A stretch of DNA of 64,000 nt from Pleomorphomonas sp. PLEO (GCF_041320595.1 NZ_CP166625.1:1747501-1811500), one strand, 5' to 3'. Positions 32,780 through 41,030 are shown, numbered from the stretch's first letter. Notes: generated by a model not told the origin, from the sequence alone. Translations and numbers: made by a program.

Positions 32780-33712
32780 TCATTCCATCACGATCACCGA
32801 TTTGCCGGCAAGCCGGTTGCCCGCTTCGAGGGCGCCGATCAGGGCGATTGCCTCGGACAGGGGCGCCGTGCGGCTGATCGGCAGCGTGAACTGGCCCGCC
32901 ACGGCCAAGTCGACGATTTTTTGCAGGATGGCGGGGTTCAGCACGCCTCTGACGAAGCTGTGTCGGCGGGAGATCAACGATCGGATCAGGTTGCCGGCGG
33001 TCGGGTCGATGTCCACCGCGACGCCCGAGCGCTTGGTCAGGAAATCTTCCTCCGCCGGGGTCAGGCTGCCGTGGCAGTCGAACACGACGTCGAAGGCGCC
33101 TTTCAGCTCGTCGGGCAGCGGTTGGGTGTAATCCAGCACCCGCGCCAGCCCGCTGTCGGCGAAATCGGCGACGGAGGCGGGCCCGACGCGGCCGGTGATG
33201 GCGGCCCCGTATGTCCTGGCGATGGCGATCGCCGCCTGTCCGACGCCACCGGATGCGCCGTTGATGAAGACCGACTGGCCTGTCTTCAGCTTGCCGCCCT
33301 CGATCAAGGCGCGCCAGGCGGTGACGCCGACGGTGGGCAGGGTGGCGGCGGCGGTAAAGGACAAGCCGGCCGGTTTGCCGACCAGCAAATTCGCGGTGGT
33401 GAGCGCCGTCTCGGCAAAAGCGCCCGGCTTCATCATCGACACCTGGCCCAGCACCTCGTCGCCACGGGCAAAGCCGGTGACGCCGCGACCGACCGCCTCG
33501 ACGACGCCGGAAAAGTCCATGCCCATCGCCCGAGGAAAGCGCCTGCCCATCATGAACTTCATGAAGCCTTGGCGCAGTTTCCAGTCGAGCGGATTGATCG
33601 AGGCGGCCTTGACGCGCACCAGAAGTTCGCCCTTGCCGGGGGCGGGGAGGTCGTAGGCCTCCAGCCGCATGACCTCCGGCCCGCCGTAGCGATGATACTG
33701 GATGCGCTGCAT
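32780..33712 (-). CDS. Zinc-independent quinone oxidoreductase-like (MDR family) dehydrogenase
   Basis: A 310-residue medium-chain dehydrogenase/reductase: GroES-like part (VRVKAASINPLDWKLRQG, MGMDFSGVVEAVGRGV) and Rossmann part (VFINGASGGVGQAAIAIARTYGA, the AxxGxG variant of the quinone reductase/NADPH type). Structural zinc cysteines are missing, as expected for the group. AGGAGA precedes ATG 33712. It is divergent from the HxlR at 33824, a frequent pairing in which HxlR responds to quinones or aldehydes. Confidence 0.88.
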   Translation of the reverse strand: MQRIQYHRYGGPEVMRLEAYDLPAPGKGELLVRVKAASINPLDWKLRQGFMKFMMGRRFPRAMGMDFSGVVEAVGRGVTGFARGDEVLGQVSMMKPGAFAETALTTANLLVGKPAGLSFTAAATLPTVGVTAWRALIEGGKLKTGQSVFINGASGGVGQAAIAIARTYGAAITGRVGPASVADFADSGLARVLDYTQPLPDELKGAFDVVFDCHGSLTPAEEDFLTKRSGVAVDIDPTAGNLIRSLISRRHSFVRGVLNPAILQKIVDLAVAGQFTLPISRTAPLSEAIALIGALEAGNRLAGKSVIVME

Positions 33713-33793
33713 GTCGCTCTCCTGGTCGGCAAGACCGGATCTATCGGTCACAAATATTGACCAGCACTAGATATGTGACTACAAAATGCGCCA

Positions 33794-33821
33794 CAAGAAC
33801 GCATATTTTCAGGACCAGGTC
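33794..33821 (+). promoter_or_regulatory. Conserved HxlR upstream element, family A copy 2
   Basis: CAAGAACGCATATTTTCAGG followed by ACCAGGTC, matching the minus-strand element at 14549-14576 in 26 of 28 bases and likewise ending two bases before the hxlR start. Flanking bases are much less alike, so conservation is local. Confidence 0.65.
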
Positions 33822-33823
33822 AT

Positions 33824-34192
33824 ATGGATGTGCCCGCGCAGCCCGACGCTGCCACCGATTGCAGCGGCGTCAGCGAGATACTCAACCGGGTCGGCGACAA
33901 ATGGACGATGCAGGTGGTGGTCACGCTTCGCGACCGGCCACGGCGCTTCAATGACCTCAAGCGTCAAGTTGGCGGCATCTCGCAGCAGATGCTGACGCGC
34001 ACCCTCAAGACGCTGGAGCGCGACGGCATGGTCGTGCGCACGGTCTGCCCCACCACGCCGCCGCAGGTGGACTATGCCTTGACCGACCTCGGGCGGTCGC
34101 TGTCCGAGCCGGTGCGCCAGTTGGCGGAATGGGCGGCCGGGCATCTCGGAGCCATCCGGGACAATCGCTCGCGCTACGACGCCAACCGTTGA
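33824..34192 (+). CDS. HxlR family regulator
   Basis: A 122-residue regulator: DCSGVSEILNRVGDKWTMQVVVTLRDRPRRFNDLKRQVGGISQQMLTRTLKTLERDGMVVRTVCPTTPPQVDYALTDLG. It has the N-terminal Cys (C13) of the redox-sensing type and an extra Cys in the wing. It is most like the HxlR at 14178 along its full length, and differs in its divergent target (a quinone reductase here). AGGACCAGG is its ribosome-binding region. Confidence 0.9.
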   Translation: MDVPAQPDAATDCSGVSEILNRVGDKWTMQVVVTLRDRPRRFNDLKRQVGGISQQMLTRTLKTLERDGMVVRTVCPTTPPQVDYALTDLGRSLSEPVRQLAEWAAGHLGAIRDNRSRYDANR

Positions 34193-34218
34193 GGCTGAAC
34201 GAGCTGGCGGACCAAGCG

Positions 34219-34268
34219 TTCTCTCGAAACCATCGCCATCTGCTAGGCACCAGCGAATTTCGAGTCAG
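34219..34268. repeat. Intergenic repeat related to 56861-56910
   Basis: TTCTCTCGAAACCATCGCCA...TCTGC...CCAGCGAATTTCGAGTCAG matches 56861-56910 with few differences. The TCTCGAA and TTCGAG ends can pair. This copy lies between the convergent hxlR genes at 33824 and 34272. Confidence 0.65.
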
Positions 34269-34271
34269 TCG

Positions 34272-34664
34272 CTAAGGCTGATTGCCTAACTGCTGTTCGT
34301 CGTAGGCCTTCTGGGCTTGGGCAACTTGCTCGGCGTGGGTGGCGCCCCAGGTGGCGAGTGCCGTGCAAGGCTCCCGCAGCGAGCGGCCAAGCGGGGTGAT
34401 GGCGTATTCGACACCCACTGGCGAGGTCGCCAGGATGCGCCGCGAGATCAGGCCGCTTCGCTCTAGGCGCCTCAGCGCTTCCGTCAAAGCCTTGTGCGTG
34501 ATGCCGTCGAGGCGTCGCTTCAGCGCGTTGAACCGCGTCGGTTCGATGGCAACCACCGTCAGGATCAGGATCGACCATTTGTCGGCGATCTGGCCGAGCA
34601 CCAGCCGGTTGGCGCTCGCCTGGGCCAGCAGCGCGTCGGTTGGATGGGCGGTATCCTCTGCCAT
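34272..34664 (-). CDS. HxlR family regulator
   Basis: A 130-residue winged-helix regulator: LVLGQIADKWSILILTVVAIEPTRFNALKRRLDGITHKALTEALRRLERSGLISRRILATSPVGVEYAITPLGRSL. Unlike the other HxlR proteins in the window it has no N-terminal cysteine. It is divergent from the EthD-like gene at 34759. Its upstream 18-base element is identical to that of the HxlR at 15940, though the proteins are not the closest pair. Confidence 0.88.
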   Translation of the reverse strand: MAEDTAHPTDALLAQASANRLVLGQIADKWSILILTVVAIEPTRFNALKRRLDGITHKALTEALRRLERSGLISRRILATSPVGVEYAITPLGRSLREPCTALATWGATHAEQVAQAQKAYDEQQLGNQP

Positions 34665-34673
34665 ATCTAGGCT

Positions 34674-34691
34674 CTTTCAGGTGCGTAATTG
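34674..34691 (-). promoter_or_regulatory. Conserved HxlR upstream element, family B copy 2
   Basis: CAATTACGCACCTGAAAG on the minus strand ends nine bases before the hxlR start and is identical to 16281-16298. Flanks differ. Probable operator. Confidence 0.6.
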
Positions 34692-34758
34692 ATCCTAGGT
34701 TTAGATTATATATCTTCGCGGCGCCAGAGCCCCCCGCCCGGCTGCAAGGAGACTGTCG

Positions 34759-35097
34759 ATGATAAAGTTCGCCTATCTGATCAACCGCGTCGAAGGCATG
34801 AGCGTCGAGGCGTTCGTCGATCATCATCGCCATAAACATGCGCCGCTGTTCTCCTCGATCCCCGAGGCCAAGCAATATGTCCGCCGATATGCCATTTCGC
34901 ATCCGGTTGCCGCGCCCAACTATCCCGCGCCGGCCTATGACGGCTTGACCGAGATCTGGTTCGATAGCTGGGCCGACCACGATGCGTTCTTCACGTCGAA
35001 AAACTATCTGGAAACCGTGCAGCCCGATGAGCGGACCTTTGTCGATCATGACTCCGTTGGCGTGATGGTGACCGAGGAGCGCGTGGTGATTGGATGA
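34759..35097 (+). CDS. EthD domain-containing protein
   Basis: A 112-residue ferredoxin-like alpha-beta protein: MIKFAYLINRVEGMSVEAFVDHHRHKHAPLF is the EthD signature (xxxRxxxMSxEEFxxHWRxxHAPL), followed by YDGLTEIWFDSWADHDAFFTS. EthD proteins are small dimers often tied to degradation of ethers, quinones or polyketides. AAGGAG is near the ATG. Divergent from hxlR (34272), which likely controls it. Confidence 0.88.
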   Translation: MIKFAYLINRVEGMSVEAFVDHHRHKHAPLFSSIPEAKQYVRRYAISHPVAAPNYPAPAYDGLTEIWFDSWADHDAFFTSKNYLETVQPDERTFVDHDSVGVMVTEERVVIG

Positions 35098-35148
35098 CGC
35101 CGGGTGGGTGGCTTTCGGCAATGAGGGGCCGGAAGCAGCCTGACGGCC

Positions 35149-35319
35149 GGTATCTCCGAGGCCTATGGGAAATCGCCGAGGGCGTATTCGCCGCATGGGC
35201 AAGCCGCCGATGGGCGAGGTGACGCACGTGGGGGATGTGGTGGTGGCGGTGTGGCGGGTGGCGACCGATCCGTCATGCCCCATGCGCCTGCCGGCCGGGG
35301 TGGATGCCGTGGCGGCGAG
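35149..35319 (+). pseudogene. SDR gene 3'-end fragment 2
   Basis: The DNA from about 35149 matches the 3' end of the SDR at 29078, reading (with one or more frame changes) IAEGVFAAW, then VTHVGDVVVAVWRVATDPSCPMRLPAGVDAVAA. It is better preserved than fragment 1 in its last 100 bases. It lies in the same orientation, downstream of the EthD gene. Confidence 0.75.
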
Positions 35320-35363
35320 TGGTCTTCATGTCGGCCGCTTCATGCGTGATGGGGCATACTGAG

Positions 35364-35535
35364 CCCTATATCGGCCGTTCGCTCCATTCCGCCCGAGGCC
35401 CTCTGCCTGCGTAGAGGGTGACAGGAAATCGATATAAAACAGATGGATACGTTGTGGCACGGGTGCTGGAGCGGCCCCTATAATTTGTCATTCTCTGCGC
35501 AGGCAGAGAACCTCGGGCCGAAAAGGGCGAGGGGG
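35364..35535. repeat. Composite two-hairpin repeat, copy C
   Basis: CCTATATCGGCCGTTCGCTCC, GCCCGAGGCCCTCTGCCTGC with paired GTAGAGGGTGACAGG, an AT-rich centre, then TTGTCATTCTCTGCGCAGGC and AGAGAACCTCGGGCCGAAAA: the same order as the copies at 18034 and 19247. Hairpin arms differ in sequence but keep pairing (CCTCTGCC/GTAGAGG; TCTCTGC/GCAGAGA). Confidence 0.7.
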
Positions 35536-35627
35536 AAATATGGGGCGCCCGTTCGTTGGGCGAGCCGCTCAGGATCGGCGAGATAAAGCGCGGGGCGGAT
35601 CAAACCGCCCCGCTTCTTGCTTGGTGC

Positions 35628-36284
35628 TCAGCGCACAGAGATCAGCCGGCCGTTGCCGTCGAACATGCAAGCGAACGGAGCGTCTCGGCCACCGCGATCG
35701 CGGAAGCTGCCCTGCACGACGAAGCGTCGGCCCTCGCGGGCGGGTAGGCTGGTCATGATGTCCGAGGGCCGGACGCGGAACTGGGCGGCGGCTTCGCCAC
35801 GGCAGGCGGCGGCCATCTGATCCATGGGGCCATTGTCGCCGGGGCGACCGCCCGCGTCTCCCTGCATCGGCGGCATGGGGCGGCCGGGGCCGTCTCCCGG
35901 CATCATGGGCGGCATGGCGCCACCGGGGGCCATCGGCTCCATGCGGGGCGGCCTCACCTGGCACATGCGGCCACGGCTGGACACGTCGAGCCGGCCGCCG
36001 GGGCCGACGTTGACGGCAACGACGATGGGGCCGAGCCGGGCTTCATAGGAGCGGTTGTTGAAGGCCCTCACCCTGGCCGGCTGGCCGTTGATGAGGATGC
36101 GTCCGCCGTTGTCGGCCTGGACATCGATGCGGCCGGGGCAGGCGGCGGCGAAGGGCGGCACCCTGGCCTCAGCCGGCGAGGCGAGGCAGACGGCGGCCAG
36201 CGCCAGCGACGCGGCTGCGTAAATGGCCGTCCGGCCAAACCTCTTTGTCGAAATTCGTTGTTCGCCGTCGCACGTGATCGTCAT
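35628..36284 (-). CDS. Secreted hypothetical protein with Met/Pro/Gly-rich linker
   Basis: From the ATG at 36284 the product has 218 residues: signal peptide ending ...LASPAEA, a beta domain (ACPGRIDVQADNGGRILINGQPARVRAFNNRSYEARLGPIVVAVNVG), a low-complexity stretch MEPMAPGGAMPPMMPGDG and on to about 150, and a C-terminal domain (ACRGEAAAQFRVRPSDIMTSLPAREGRRFVVQGSF...FACMFDGNGRLISVR). That last domain recurs in alphaproteobacterial envelope proteins of unknown role. Likely periplasmic. Confidence 0.65.
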   Translation of the reverse strand: MTITCDGEQRISTKRFGRTAIYAAASLALAAVCLASPAEARVPPFAAACPGRIDVQADNGGRILINGQPARVRAFNNRSYEARLGPIVVAVNVGPGGRLDVSSRGRMCQVRPPRMEPMAPGGAMPPMMPGDGPGRPMPPMQGDAGGRPGDNGPMDQMAAACRGEAAAQFRVRPSDIMTSLPAREGRRFVVQGSFRDRGGRDAPFACMFDGNGRLISVR

Positions 36285-36487
36285 GACAAGGCCTCGTTGT
36301 TCCGTTGCGGTGTGCCTGTTCTTTCTCCGCAATCGGGCAACAACGAGGCGCGAGGTGAGCTTGTCTGCCACCCCGCCCAAATGGCTGGCTTTTGAAATGA
36401 TCGGCGTTTTCGGGGCGAAGCGCGCGACCACTCCAGGATTAACACTTCATATCTGATAAGGAATACGCATTTAATGATCAGATATGA

Positions 36488-37714
36488 TCAAAACACCAAT
36501 GCGACTTCGGTCTGATCGTTCACAAAGGCAGGCTCGTAATCCCGCGCCAACGCACCCGAAACACCCACCTGACGCAAGGCTTCCCGCCATCGGCCCGAAA
36601 TGCGCTGGGCCATGTCGCGGATTATCCGCCGCGCCTCGGCCTCGGGGATTTCGAAGAAGGCGCTGGCCTCCAGAGCCAGATTGATCGACCGATCATGCGC
36701 GCCGCCCTCCAGGATCGCCGTTTCGAGATGCGGGTTGCGATCGGGCGCCGGGTTGACGTCGAACATCGGAGACAGTCGCCAACGGCCAGCGCCGACATAG
36801 AGAAAGCCGTGGTTCTTCAGGTGGTCGTCCTTGTTGGACACCAGGATGGTGAAGATCAGGCGCAGGAAGAGTTCGCGGAAATCGGCTTGTGGGTCGGCGG
36901 CATAGGCCCGCATGAAATCGACGATCTCCGAATAGGAGCCAGGTTCCGCCCCGGCCTTGCCTAGCGCGGTGCGTGCCGAGATGTAGGGGATGCGCGCGGC
37001 TCCGCGTCGATCGAACCGCTGGATCAGCGCCACCGGGAAAGGCGTCTCAGTCAGTTCCAGCCTCGCCCTGGGGGTGCGAATGCCGCAGGCCTCGGCCAGG
37101 GCCAGCGTGGCGACCTCGACGCGCTCTATCGGCTGCTGATCGTGGACGGAGGTGAATTTGGCCAGCCAGAGCGTATCGCCATCGCGGACATTGGCCTTGG
37201 GGCGGGCGCCGCCCGAGCCGCCGGCACCAGCCAGCGTCCGCAGATCCTCGGCGGAGATCTCCTTGCCCGCTTCATAGGCGCGCGCCATCGCCGTGATGGC
37301 TTCGAGATCGATGAGGCGCGGCACCGCGTCGGCCGCGCTGCCATGGATGATCTTTCCCTTCTCATCGAGAAACCGCAGTGCGCCTTGGCGGCAGGCATCG
37401 TCGGACAGCGTCAGATAGTCGAATTCGTTGAGGCCGTTGCCATAGGCGCGTTCGAGAAGCCGACGCCCCCAGCTGTCCGGCGCCGCGTCGGCGAAGACGC
37501 CGGCCAACGCGTCGCGTCCGGGCTGCGCCGAGGTATGGAAGGGGCCGCCTTCCAGCGGAAAATCCGGTTGCACGGCGAAGGCGCGCGGGTTGTCCAGCCA
37601 GGCGGGGGCATAGGCGAAGGTCGAGAACTGTCGCGGCCCGGCCTGCGTGAAGCGGAGCCGGCCAACCGGAGCAAGGCTTTCGCCAAGCGCGACCTCAGCG
37701 GTGAAGTCGGCCAT
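36488..37714 (-). CDS. hipA: HipA family toxin kinase
   Basis: A 408-residue serine/threonine kinase of the type II HipBA toxin-antitoxin system. HipA_N region at about 1-100 (RQFSTFAYAPAWLDNP), glycine loop LAGAGGSGGARPKA, catalytic segment LVSNKDDHLKNHGFLYV with D of NKDDH, and metal-binding LSPMFDVNP. HipA toxins phosphorylate aminoacyl-tRNA synthetases (GltX in E. coli) and halt growth. Its start overlaps the last base of hipB. The kinase motifs look intact. Confidence 0.92.
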   Translation of the reverse strand: MADFTAEVALGESLAPVGRLRFTQAGPRQFSTFAYAPAWLDNPRAFAVQPDFPLEGGPFHTSAQPGRDALAGVFADAAPDSWGRRLLERAYGNGLNEFDYLTLSDDACRQGALRFLDEKGKIIHGSAADAVPRLIDLEAITAMARAYEAGKEISAEDLRTLAGAGGSGGARPKANVRDGDTLWLAKFTSVHDQQPIERVEVATLALAEACGIRTPRARLELTETPFPVALIQRFDRRGAARIPYISARTALGKAGAEPGSYSEIVDFMRAYAADPQADFRELFLRLIFTILVSNKDDHLKNHGFLYVGAGRWRLSPMFDVNPAPDRNPHLETAILEGGAHDRSINLALEASAFFEIPEAEARRIIRDMAQRISGRWREALRQVGVSGALARDYEPAFVNDQTEVALVF

Positions 37715-38100
37715 CAGAAGGCGGCGCCGTCGGGATCGACGACGTCCTTTTCCTCCCGCGCGGCGCCCGACGTGGCCTTCTGCTTTTGTAATCTGGCCGC
37801 GAAGGAGCGGCCACGGCGCGGCAACTGCTCGGCCGCCAGCGCGAGGCCCAGGTCATCCTTGCGAACGTCGATCAGGTCGGCAAGACGCTCCACAAGGCCC
37901 AGGACAACCAGGACGTCGGCGAGCGTGCCGATGGCGACGCCCGGATCGCCCTTCTCAAGGCGGGCGATGGAACTCGGCGACGTTCCGGCTCGCACCGCGA
38001 GATCGGCCACGGCGATGCCGCGCCGCAGGCGGGCGTTTCGAACGTCCTGGCCGAGCCTTTCAAGGGCCGGCCTTGTTTTGGGCGATCCCATGATAATCAT
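37714..38100 (-). CDS. hipB: HipB-like XRE family antitoxin
   Basis: A 128-residue DNA-binding antitoxin: LGQDVRNARLRRGIAVADLAVRAGTSPSSIARLEKGDPGVAIGTLADVLVVLGLVERL is the XRE helix-turn-helix, followed by a basic, flexible tail. It is directly upstream of hipA and overlaps it by one base, giving coupled translation. An ATG three codons later (38091) is an alternative start. Palindromes at 38099-38139 are its probable operators. Confidence 0.88.
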   Translation of the reverse strand: MIIMGSPKTRPALERLGQDVRNARLRRGIAVADLAVRAGTSPSSIARLEKGDPGVAIGTLADVLVVLGLVERLADLIDVRKDDLGLALAAEQLPRRGRSFAARLQKQKATSGAAREEKDVVDPDGAAF

Positions 38101-38139
38101 CCATATATGACGGATAATTTTCTCTAATACGTCATATAT
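38099..38139. promoter_or_regulatory. hipBA operator
   Basis: ATATATGACG (38103-38112) and CGTCATATAT (38130-38139) form a perfect 10-base inverted repeat. Overlapping it is ATCC-N9-GGAT (38099-38115), close to the TATCC-N8-GGATA site of E. coli HipB. The first codons of hipB lie inside the site, so binding would block both initiation steps. Confidence 0.65.
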
Positions 38140-38206
38140 GACTGTTTTCAGATATGGTCAATGCGGTGGCCGCGTTCAGTCGCGCGGCTTTCGCGTCCCG
38201 ACCGGC

Positions 38207-39877
38207 TCACCCGCCCTGGCGGGCGTCGTCGGCGAGGCGGCTTGGCAGGAGTTCGCCGGTGCGCTCCAGCACCGGGTAGGCAGCGGCGGCGACGATGTAG
38301 CTGTTGATCAGCTTCAAATCGCGCAGGATGTCGAGGTGCAGCGCGCTGGCCTGCGCCACGTCGGGCCGGCCGTCGCGCAGGCGGTCGAAATGGACGGCGG
38401 TGGCCCGGGCCTCGGCCTCGCGCAGCGTCACCTTTTCCTCGGCCAATAGGCGGGCAACGCGGACGTCCTCGGTCATGAACAGGGAAGCGGCGGTGCGTAC
38501 GTTGGTCGACAGACGATCGATCAGCGCGATCAGCTCGGCGCGGTCCTTGTCCTCGAACACCAGGCCACGGGCGACCCGCTTGGCGGCGTGCGGCAACAGG
38601 TTGAGATCGACGACGTCGCCGGCCTGTTCGAGGTTCATGGTGAACTGCAGGATTTCCTTGAGGCGGCGCCGGTCGTCGCCCGACAGGTTCTCCGGGTCGA
38701 GCCGCGTCAGGTAGGCCTTGATGGCGGTGTTGAGGCTGTCGAGAATGTCGTCGCGGCGGCGCGTCTCGACCATCAGGCGACGGTCGCCGTTCCGGAGCGC
38801 TTCGCGGGCGCCGTCCAGCATGCTGGCCAGCACGTCGGCCAGCCGCAGCGCCTCGCGGGCGGCGGCGCCGAGTGCCACGATCGGCACCTCGTGGGCGGCC
38901 ATGTCGAGGTAGCGCGGCCGCGCCGGATCGGCCGGGTCGGCCCGGTCGGGCAACAGGCGATTCAGCAGGCCGGCACAGGGCGTGAGCAGCGGCAGAAAGG
39001 CGGCGGCCGTCAAGAGATTGAACAGCGTGTGGAAGTTGGCGACGGCGCGGGAGGCGTCCGGCTCGAGGGCGGTCATCAGCCCTTCGATCGGTTGCAGCAG
39101 GGCCAGCGCGGCGGCGGCGCCGATCAGGCGGGTGAGGAGATTGCCGATCGACAGGCGGCGATGGGCGGGGTCGTCACCGCCCGGCCCCTCGATGACCGGG
39201 GTGATCGCCGAGCCGATATTGGCGCCGAGAACCAGGGCGAAGGCGGCGGCCGGCGGCACGGCGCCATTGGCGGCGAGCGACATGGTGAGCAGCACCACGG
39301 CGACGGAGGAATGGGTGGCCCAGGCGGCAAGCGCGCCGATGATGATATTGGCGAAGGGAATGGTGGCGACGCTGCCCAGCAACAGGCGGAAGCTCGGGGC
39401 ATCCTTGAACTGCTCCATGAGCTGCACCAGCTGGTGCAACGCCAGCAGCATCAGGCCGAGGCCGATGAACACCCGCCCGAAATCGTGGAACTGGCTGGAG
39501 GAGTCGCGCCGGAACATCACGACGCCGATCAGCACGAGCCCGGGCGCCACGGCGCTGACGTCGAAGGACAGCACCTGGACGATCAGCGTGGTGCCGACAT
39601 TGGCGCCCAGCATGACGGCCAGCGCCGGGATCAGCGCGACCAGGCCATCGGCGACGAAGCCGGACATCATCAGCCCGGTGGCCGTGCTGGACTGCAAGAT
39701 GGCGGTGACGCCGAGGCCGGCCAGGAAGGCGCGGCCACGGGTCTTCAGCGCCTTGCCGAGAACGGCGCGCAGGTTGGCGCCGAAAGCGCGCTGCACCCCC
39801 GTCTGCACCATGTGGGTGCCCCACAGCAGCAGGGCGATGTAGCCGGCAAGGTCGATAAGCGAGATCGCAAAGGCCAT
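38207..39877 (-). CDS. Na/Pi cotransporter family protein with PhoU-like tail
   Basis: A 556-residue inner-membrane protein. Two inverted repeats carry the signature QSSTATG (VTAILQSSTATGLMMSGFV) and its partner THSSVAVVLLTMSLAANG, with GANVGTTLIVQ and GANIGSAITPV. The last 200 residues are helical and PhoU-like (DILDSLNTAIKAYLTRLDPENLSGDDRRRLKEI). NptA-type proteins move sodium and phosphate. The ATG at 39877 (MAFAISLIDLAG) is preferred to the upstream GC-poor extension. Monocistronic, no pho box recognised. Confidence 0.9.
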   Translation of the reverse strand: MAFAISLIDLAGYIALLLWGTHMVQTGVQRAFGANLRAVLGKALKTRGRAFLAGLGVTAILQSSTATGLMMSGFVADGLVALIPALAVMLGANVGTTLIVQVLSFDVSAVAPGLVLIGVVMFRRDSSSQFHDFGRVFIGLGLMLLALHQLVQLMEQFKDAPSFRLLLGSVATIPFANIIIGALAAWATHSSVAVVLLTMSLAANGAVPPAAAFALVLGANIGSAITPVIEGPGGDDPAHRRLSIGNLLTRLIGAAAALALLQPIEGLMTALEPDASRAVANFHTLFNLLTAAAFLPLLTPCAGLLNRLLPDRADPADPARPRYLDMAAHEVPIVALGAAAREALRLADVLASMLDGAREALRNGDRRLMVETRRRDDILDSLNTAIKAYLTRLDPENLSGDDRRRLKEILQFTMNLEQAGDVVDLNLLPHAAKRVARGLVFEDKDRAELIALIDRLSTNVRTAASLFMTEDVRVARLLAEEKVTLREAEARATAVHFDRLRDGRPDVAQASALHLDILRDLKLINSYIVAAAAYPVLERTGELLPSRLADDARQGG

Positions 39878-39980
39878 TGCGCGGTGCCTCCCGCACCTGA
39901 CTTTCCCGATGACGAAAAGCGCCGGCCACCATACGAGATGATTTGCCGGCAAAGCAACAATCTATGTAAGAATTTGATAT

Positions 39981-40020
39981 GGCTGTCGAAAACGCCGATT
40001 GCCCGGCGTTTTCGACAGCC
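39981..40020. terminator. Terminator hairpin after beta-lactamase gene
   Basis: GGCTGTCGAAAACGCCG-attgcc-CGGCGTTTTCGACAGCC, a perfect 17-base stem with a six-base loop, lies 11 bases downstream of the beta-lactamase stop. It is the strongest hairpin in the window. Confidence 0.8.
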
Positions 40021-40030
40021 GGTGCGCCGC

Positions 40031-40915
40031 TCAGCTGCCGAAGCGGGCGACGATCAGGGCGGCGGCGTCGGCGATCACCTTGTTGCGGCCTTTCAGGTCG
40101 AGCGGCGAGCCGGTGTAATAGATCGACGCCAGGATGGGCGCGGTGTTCGGCCGGTATATGACGCCGATGTCGTTGCGGGTGCCGTTGGCGCCGGAGCCGG
40201 ATTTGTCGGCCACCTGCCAGGTTTCGGGCACGCTGGCCTTGATCAGCGGGCCGGTGACGGTGCCGGCCACCATCCATTCCTCCAGCTTGTCGCGCGAGGC
40301 CTCGGTGAGCGCGTCGCCGATGAACAGCGTGTCGAGGTTGGCCAGCATGGCGGCCGGCGTGGTGGTGTCGCGCGGGTCGCCGGCGACGGCCGAATTCAGC
40401 TCCGGTTCGGCGCGGTCGAGCCGGGACGTGGCGTCGCCCAGCGAACGGGCGTAGGCCGTCCAGCCGGCCGGGCCGCCGATTTCCTTCAGGATCAGGTTGG
40501 CGGCGGTGTTGTCGCTGACGCTGACGGCGGCGGCGCACAGCGCCTCCAGCGTCAGGCTGCCCTCGGCGACGTGTAGCGTGGTGACCGGCGCGTAGGCGAG
40601 GAGATCGGCCTTGCCGTAGGCGATGGCCTTGTCGAGCTTGAGAGTGCCCTTGTCGACGCGGGCGAGAACGGCCGCCGCCGCCAGGCACTTGAAGGTGGAG
40701 CACATGGCAAAGCGCTCGTCCGCCCGATAGGCGATGGTGGCGCCGGACGCCTTGTCGATGGCGGAAACGCCCAGCCGGCCGCCGCTTTGCTTTTCGAGCT
40801 TGGCGAAGTCGTCGTCGGCTTTGGCCAGCGCCTTGCCGGCAAGCATCAGGCCAAGGCCGGTGGCGGCGGCGGTGCCGAGGAAGGAGCGGCGGGTCGGGAC
40901 AAGAAGTTCGCGCAT
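40031..40915 (-). CDS. bla: Class A beta-lactamase
   Basis: A 294-residue serine beta-lactamase with a Tat signal (PTRRSFLGTAAATGLGLMLAG). S73-T-F-K76 (Ambler 70-73), S134-D-N (130-132), E170-P-E-L-N174 (166-170) and K238-S-G (234-236) are all present, so it should hydrolyse penicillins and possibly early cephalosporins in the periplasm. A Cys precedes STFK (Ambler 69), but there is no Cys at Ambler 238, so the carbapenemase-type disulphide is absent. No ampR-like regulator adjoins. Probably an intrinsic chromosomal enzyme. Confidence 0.93.
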   Translation of the reverse strand: MRELLVPTRRSFLGTAAATGLGLMLAGKALAKADDDFAKLEKQSGGRLGVSAIDKASGATIAYRADERFAMCSTFKCLAAAAVLARVDKGTLKLDKAIAYGKADLLAYAPVTTLHVAEGSLTLEALCAAAVSVSDNTAANLILKEIGGPAGWTAYARSLGDATSRLDRAEPELNSAVAGDPRDTTTPAAMLANLDTLFIGDALTEASRDKLEEWMVAGTVTGPLIKASVPETWQVADKSGSGANGTRNDIGVIYRPNTAPILASIYYTGSPLDLKGRNKVIADAAALIVARFGS

Positions 40916-41030
40916 GGGTACCTCCGTGCGGGTTCCGGGACGCACGAACAGCCACGCCTATCGGGCGAACTTATGGTGGAATGCTATTTTGCGGTGATAA
41001 AAACCATTCCGCTGCTGGCGGTATGCGGCC

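Noticed and set aside
38588..40576. Plus-strand frame of 662 codons
   Set aside because: It lies antisense to the Na/Pi transporter and beta-lactamase genes, both of which have full family motifs.
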